Positions 40,416-44,948 of a stretch of 44,948 nt of DNA are shown here, piece after piece. The notes under the pieces are model-generated. The model was not told the DNA's origin, did not search any database, and saw nothing but the letters and a program-made list of their open reading frames with translations. Made by a program: the position numbers and the translations under genes. The number at the start of each line of letters is the position of its first letter. The stretch's first letter is position 1. Source of the stretch: Cylindrotheca closterium (lineage: Eukaryota; Bacillariophyta; Bacillariophyceae; Bacillariales; Bacillariaceae); the NCBI GenBank assembly GCA_933822405.4, contig CAKOGP040000735.1, positions 1 through 44,948 of the forward strand, given 5' to 3'.

Positions 40416-43400
40416 CACCAATTCAATTTCTGCTTTTGTGTAATTGCCTGCACTGCTCCAGTGCCCATTGTCATCACAGCTCCAGTATGACTTTTGAAGT
40501 CTGAATGAACAGCAAATGATGCATTGACATACCATTTAATCATGCGCAAAGCATCAGTGCAATCAAACTAGTTTGTGCCAATCACTCAGATTCGGAGATT
40601 GCACCCTTGATGCTAAAATCGATACTGTTGGACTGATGTTCAGATGAGCACGTTTTGATAAAAATAACGATTTGGCAACAAACGAATGGAATACTTCATG
40701 TCGTTCCTTCTCAAGCGGTGCTCCTTTACCTTTCTCCAGTAGATTATTTCCAGCTGGTGTCTCCTGAATCTCATTGTCCTTAAATTTGACTGGAAACTCA
40801 CTCAGCATGCGATCCACATAATCATCCATGCAAATTTTCATTTTTCCTTTCTTCGAAAAATCCAATGTCATACCCAAATAAGTATGAACTTTACCTCTAG
40901 TGCATCTGACCTCTTTTAAACCACCATATTTATCATTCACCCATGTGAAAAAATCTTGAAGTACTTGTTGTCCCATGTGACTTGTCAAAACGTCATCAAC
41001 ATGGAACCTGATTGTCAATTGTTTGCCGTTAACCATTTGGTTGGCAATGCAGGGATCATATCAATTAAAAACAAAGCCATACTCCTCTAGAGAAGCCCTC
41101 AAAATTCGATACCATAGCAACAATGCCTGCAACATCCCATATATGGCACAAAGGATCACAACATAGATCACCCTCTTACCATTCTCATAAACAACACAAT
41201 CGCAATAGGTCGGGTCCAAGTCGATCATATATTGGACCATCAGTCCAGTTACCTTCATGATCACCCGATCTTCTCCATCACCTAAATCTGGCATCAAGGT
41301 CTGAGTGAATGCATTCGGAATGTCCATTGACATCATGCATCTACCTTTGTGCGCGTCAATCACTCCTGTGCAACAGATACCTTCATGCGATGCGGTCGGG
41401 CTAGCTGTGTCCTCTCGAGACAGCCAGTCTCTTGTCTCATTTCCTTTATATACAAAACAACCTTTGATATCACCACTGTTTTTCTCTGCCAGTAACATCA
41501 TTGCATCGACTGCTTTCCTTTTCTTGGACTCATTCAATTCACCAATACTGGTGGGTGTCCAACAACTTCGTTTGATCAGTTGATCAAGTTCCTTGAGCGC
41601 AGCTTCTTTGCCTCGTTCTTTGAAAATCTTCAATCCTTTGTTGAGATAATATTGTTGAATAAATGACACTCCATCCCTTGTGTACACTTCGTCACAAATC
41701 TGTTGTATGACACGTGAAATCACCAACGACTCATCCACATTGTAAGTCGCTTTCTTCTCAGTTCCACTCTGCTGGAATATTGAATTATGCGCCCGTTCAG
41801 TAATCTTTCTTCCTGCCTCAGTGCTCAACACGTTTTTATCCCAAAACTCTCCTTTCTTTCGTGATTTTACCTTTGACGCGACAGCCTGGTATAATGAGAT
41901 ACGTAATCTCTTCAACCGTGCCTTCTTTCTCATGGCACTCCTCTTTTACAAATTGATTTTGGGCTTATTTTGTTGTAAGTACGTTTGTCCATATCTCGGT
42001 CTGTCACTTCAATTCCTATCTGTGGGTCGATACTTGACCCCGTTTGAATAAAATGATTGTCCACTTTGTGTTCCCCTTGTTTTGTCTTTATTTGAATCAT
42101 CTGTTGTACTCAACATGGGGACTTCTTCAAACCTCACTCCTGAACAAACATCATCTTCTTTGTCAGGATATACTTGCGGATTGTCTTCTGCTTCTTGCAG
42201 TTCTTGTATTTCTTCCGCATCAAATTCACCCTCATAGTCATCATCTTCATCTTCAACGTTGAACATTATTTCTTCTTCAATCGGTTGGCTCAATCTATCC
42301 AACTCATGGGCTACTTCATCAATCATATCTTTTAATTTGTCATCATCGATATCCATTTCAATATCGTCTTCATTGTCTTCTTCTTGACGTCTCTTAATTC
42401 GTTGCAGCATGCGGTCGACAGTTCTATCTGCCCAATCATATTCATGTTGTCTCTTATCCTCAATTTTTCTAGATTCCAATATATCTTTGGCTGCATCCTC
42501 GATTAGTTCTTCGAGTTCTTCATCTGTGATTGCATCATTCTTGCGCAAATTCATGTCATTCACTGGTGGAATCTCAATATCTGCAGGTACATAGTCTTCG
42601 TCCCACAGTTCATCTGGGTCCACTCCTGCAAGCAGATCAGCATCCAAAATTATTTCTCCATTGTGCCTGGAATAGGTTCGTAAATCTGTAAGGCCTTCCT
42701 CAGCAGCATGGACTTCAACCAATTTGATCACTTGATCAGTGATTGGGAGCACCGTAATTTGAGGCCTAGTAACCTCTCTCTTCGTGTTCAAATCATATAG
42801 CTTGTGACCCTTTTGCATATTATCAGCTGGTCCCAAGTAAATCGCTTCAATAGTGCGTGACCGATGATCACTGCGAGTATCATGTCCATAACCATGGACA
42901 TACGACCCAAGTTCAGCAACAAATTCTTTCGAGTAATCAACTTGGCGTCGCAACAAAATCATATGAGGACTGTAATAGGCCAAAATACCCCCTTTGGCGG
43001 GATAAAAGTTGGAAGTCTGTGCCATTTGTTTTGCAATAGCTTCAGTAATAATCCTTGGAAGGGCCTTATATGGCATGTGATGGTATTGGACACGGAACAA
43101 CGCCTTGATATGTTGTTTGTTTCGTTTCGCTGTGGGGTTGTGTTCCCCCCGGCTTGGATAATTCATATCAACATTCATCTCATCTTTAACATCATCAAAA
43201 ACTGGTCTAAATTCACCATCACAGTAGATAGTCTTGATAGTAAAATCAGCATGGTTGTAGCGGTACAAAAGTTTGGTATCGGATACTACCATCAATTGTA
43301 GTCAATCCGAATGTGTTATTGATGAATGCAATATTCAAATGCAAATTCAAATCAATGTTGTGGACCAATAATTCACGTGGGATCTCAACCCAATCATCCC

Positions 43401-43433
43401 GGACTGCTTTGGGGTAGAACGCTTAGTTTTTCC
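40416..43433 (-). pseudogene. Copia element C integrase/RT/RNase H
   Basis: From 43295 to 40563 one frame stays open except for three in-frame stops: TGA after PTDRN (about 42010), TAA after PKINL (about 41950) and TGA in FN*YDP (about 41047). The integrase has lost key residues: HLNIAFIN has Asn where Asp is expected, IYCDGEF is kept, and PTAKRNKQ has Lys for the catalytic Glu. RT includes MSMDIPNAF and FHVDDVLTSHM. RNase H begins WYVNASFAVH (Asp to Asn) and is cut at QKQKLN (about 40416). Two small deletions (near 43270 and 40560) remove about 17-18 codons each. Confidence 0.8.
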
Positions 43434-44279
43434 TTAAAGAACTGAAGCGCTTGGTCCATAAATCTTGTCAGCAATAACAATGTCTTCTTCTCTGATGGGA
43501 CAATTCTGGAATAAACCTGAGTGTACGGCAACTTTGAATGCTTCAATCCCTGGTGCACCACACATGTGATACCCGGATCTTGCAGCGTTCGCTCGGTCAA
43601 CTTGTCGTGGGGTGTATCCCTCTATGTTCTTTTTTGCAGTTTGGACACCAGAGTAACGGGAAGTATGTTGACTAGTTGTATTATCGTTGTTGCCATGATA
43701 CGATTCACCCGACACGAAACCACCGTGGGCTCTGCACGACCTGCAGGCTTCACCCGTCGGTCCAAGTTCCATGCACACATTGCAATGACTCTGCCCCTCA
43801 TGAGGATCATAAGTATACGACCCATCCTTTTCTCTGTAAATCCATTGATTCCCATCTTTAGAAACAAAAAATGCATTTTCTACATCGGTATCCATCACCA
43901 TACGATACCCTTCTTTTACCAATAGAGACGCACTGTCCACATCACAGATGGCATCAGCGTCATACTTGCACATATTATCCATGTGCTTGCTCTCAACTTC
44001 ATGTGTTAGATTCCTTCCTCCTCCGACATTTGTTCCATAATTGAACATATACGGAAGCTCTTTCAATGTTCCCATCTTTGCATTCATCGAATCTTTGCGA
44101 AGATGAAATGTCAAACCAGTGTCAAGGGACGGACCTATTGCGCCGGAACAAAACCTCTTCGGATCATGCATATCAAAATGCTCCAGAATCTTGCCATCCT
44201 TGTAATCATTTGAATCAAGATATACCAGATCGCCGCTATCCTTGTACTTGAGTCCCCGATGAGCTTGGGAATGCATCAC
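43434..44279 (-). pseudogene. Copia element C protease and gag-pre-integrase
   Basis: This open frame of 281 codons carries the protease active-site block PSLDTGLTFHL (LDTG for LDSG), a Cys/His-rich insertion CNVCMELGPTGEACRSC, and the GAG-pre-integrase-like block QVDRANAARSGYHMCGAPG. It ends at a TAA after ASVL. The integrase continues in a shifted frame. Its frame is the same as that of the RT part, so one small deletion and its compensation separate them. Confidence 0.75.
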
Positions 44280-44821
44280 AGCTACTTCCCTACCAACCTG
44301 TACGTTGGAGCTCTGTGTACTTGCGACACTGACGTCTTCTTCAGCTGCTCTGACAGCATCCTATTGTACCTGCCAGTTTGCCATTATGTCGTGTGGTGGT
44401 GACGTCCTAAATCTTGAAGGTCTAAAAATAGGCTGGGGTTGTCTCTTACGTCCGCCAAACTGAGCCATATTCCACCCCTGAATGCCAATCTTTTGCTTTC
44501 GAGGCTGTGGACCACCACTCCTGTCAGCCGAACCAGTCTGCATAGGTTCTGCTAAGAAATACCACCATCATTGTGAGCGGGCATGCCTGCGGTGTTAGCT
44601 GTCACACTTGACTGCACAGATCCTTCTTTGGTGCTTGTCTCCTGGGATACGATCTCCATTTTGTTGGATCTTTCCATTGTTCCTTGGGTCGGAATCGATG
44701 TTCACATCGCGGTGCAACATGATTCGCCTAACCACAGCAAAAACCTTTTGCGCTTACTCTCCCTGTTGGAATCCTGTGCAAGGTTAGTACCGTTCTGTGG
44801 TGTGTTCGCTTTATCATTTGC
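44280..44821 (-). pseudogene. Copia element C gag C-terminus, degraded
   Basis: The minus strand shows an Asn/Thr-rich region next to the microsatellite. A zinc-knuckle remnant GFCCG*ANHVAPRC follows (about 44750-44708), in which the first Cys is changed and a TAG replaces a residue, compared with the perfect knuckle of element D. A Lys/Pro-rich stretch comes next. The rest of gag lies beyond the window or in the repeat. Confidence 0.5.

Positions 44822-44948
<127 letters not shown>

Overview
The window looks like a repeat-rich stretch of a eukaryotic nuclear genome, most likely a diatom, possibly a pennate one. The grounds are several broken Ty1/copia elements of the type common in diatom genomes (recalled, not searched), a tyrosine-recombinase (DIRS-like) retrotransposon, a non-LTR element, and two long intronless genes for membrane-anchored carbohydrate enzymes. 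No bacterial operon logic, tRNA, rRNA or CRISPR array is visible. The species cannot be named from the sequence.

Layout. 1-2361: short tandem repeats, then a type II membrane PC-esterase/TBL-like gene (610-1791, +). 2362 to about 16.7 kb: a DIRS-like element on the minus strand, read from high to low coordinates: gag-like ORFs, RT-RNase H, overlapping tyrosine recombinase (YR), 3' end at 2362. The YR gene was split by an LTR insertion (3566-4074, 5-bp duplication GTGTA). The LTR plus the adjoining 962 bp of the element now form an array in which a 1586-bp period repeats to 10418. About 16.7-19.7 kb: a broken gag/pol-like region of another retroelement with in-frame coding repeats. 19.7-22253: a second, internally deleted DIRS-like copy on the plus strand, facing away from the first, so that 2362-3417 and 21213-22253 are inverted arms. 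22216-24801 (+): a large SDR-epimerase/glycosyltransferase fusion gene whose first 12 codons lie inside the transposon end.

24.8-29.5 kb: head-to-head wrecks of the copia family whose LTR seeded the array ('family A'), with unrecognised sequence nested inside. 29.6-31.3 kb (-): the 3' half of a non-LTR element (RNase H plus Cys/His finger) with one in-frame stop and a 3' hairpin. 31443-36070 (-): copia 'B' with its 3' LTR. 36.6-39.5 kb (+): copia 'D' (gag, protease, integrase, then truncated). 39.65-39.81 kb: an 11-bp minisatellite. 40.4-44.8 kb (-): copia 'C', with mutated integrase and RNase H residues, ending at a (GTT)n tract that runs off the window.

How it fits together: two host genes with plausible roles in cell-surface polysaccharide modification border a nest of retroelements, almost all dead. 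The best candidates for something unusual are the LTR/DIRS chimeric tandem array, the inverted DIRS-like pair with an in-frame RT-RH-YR fusion, and the host fusion gene that appears to start inside a transposon. I found no clearly new defence, metabolic or regulatory system.
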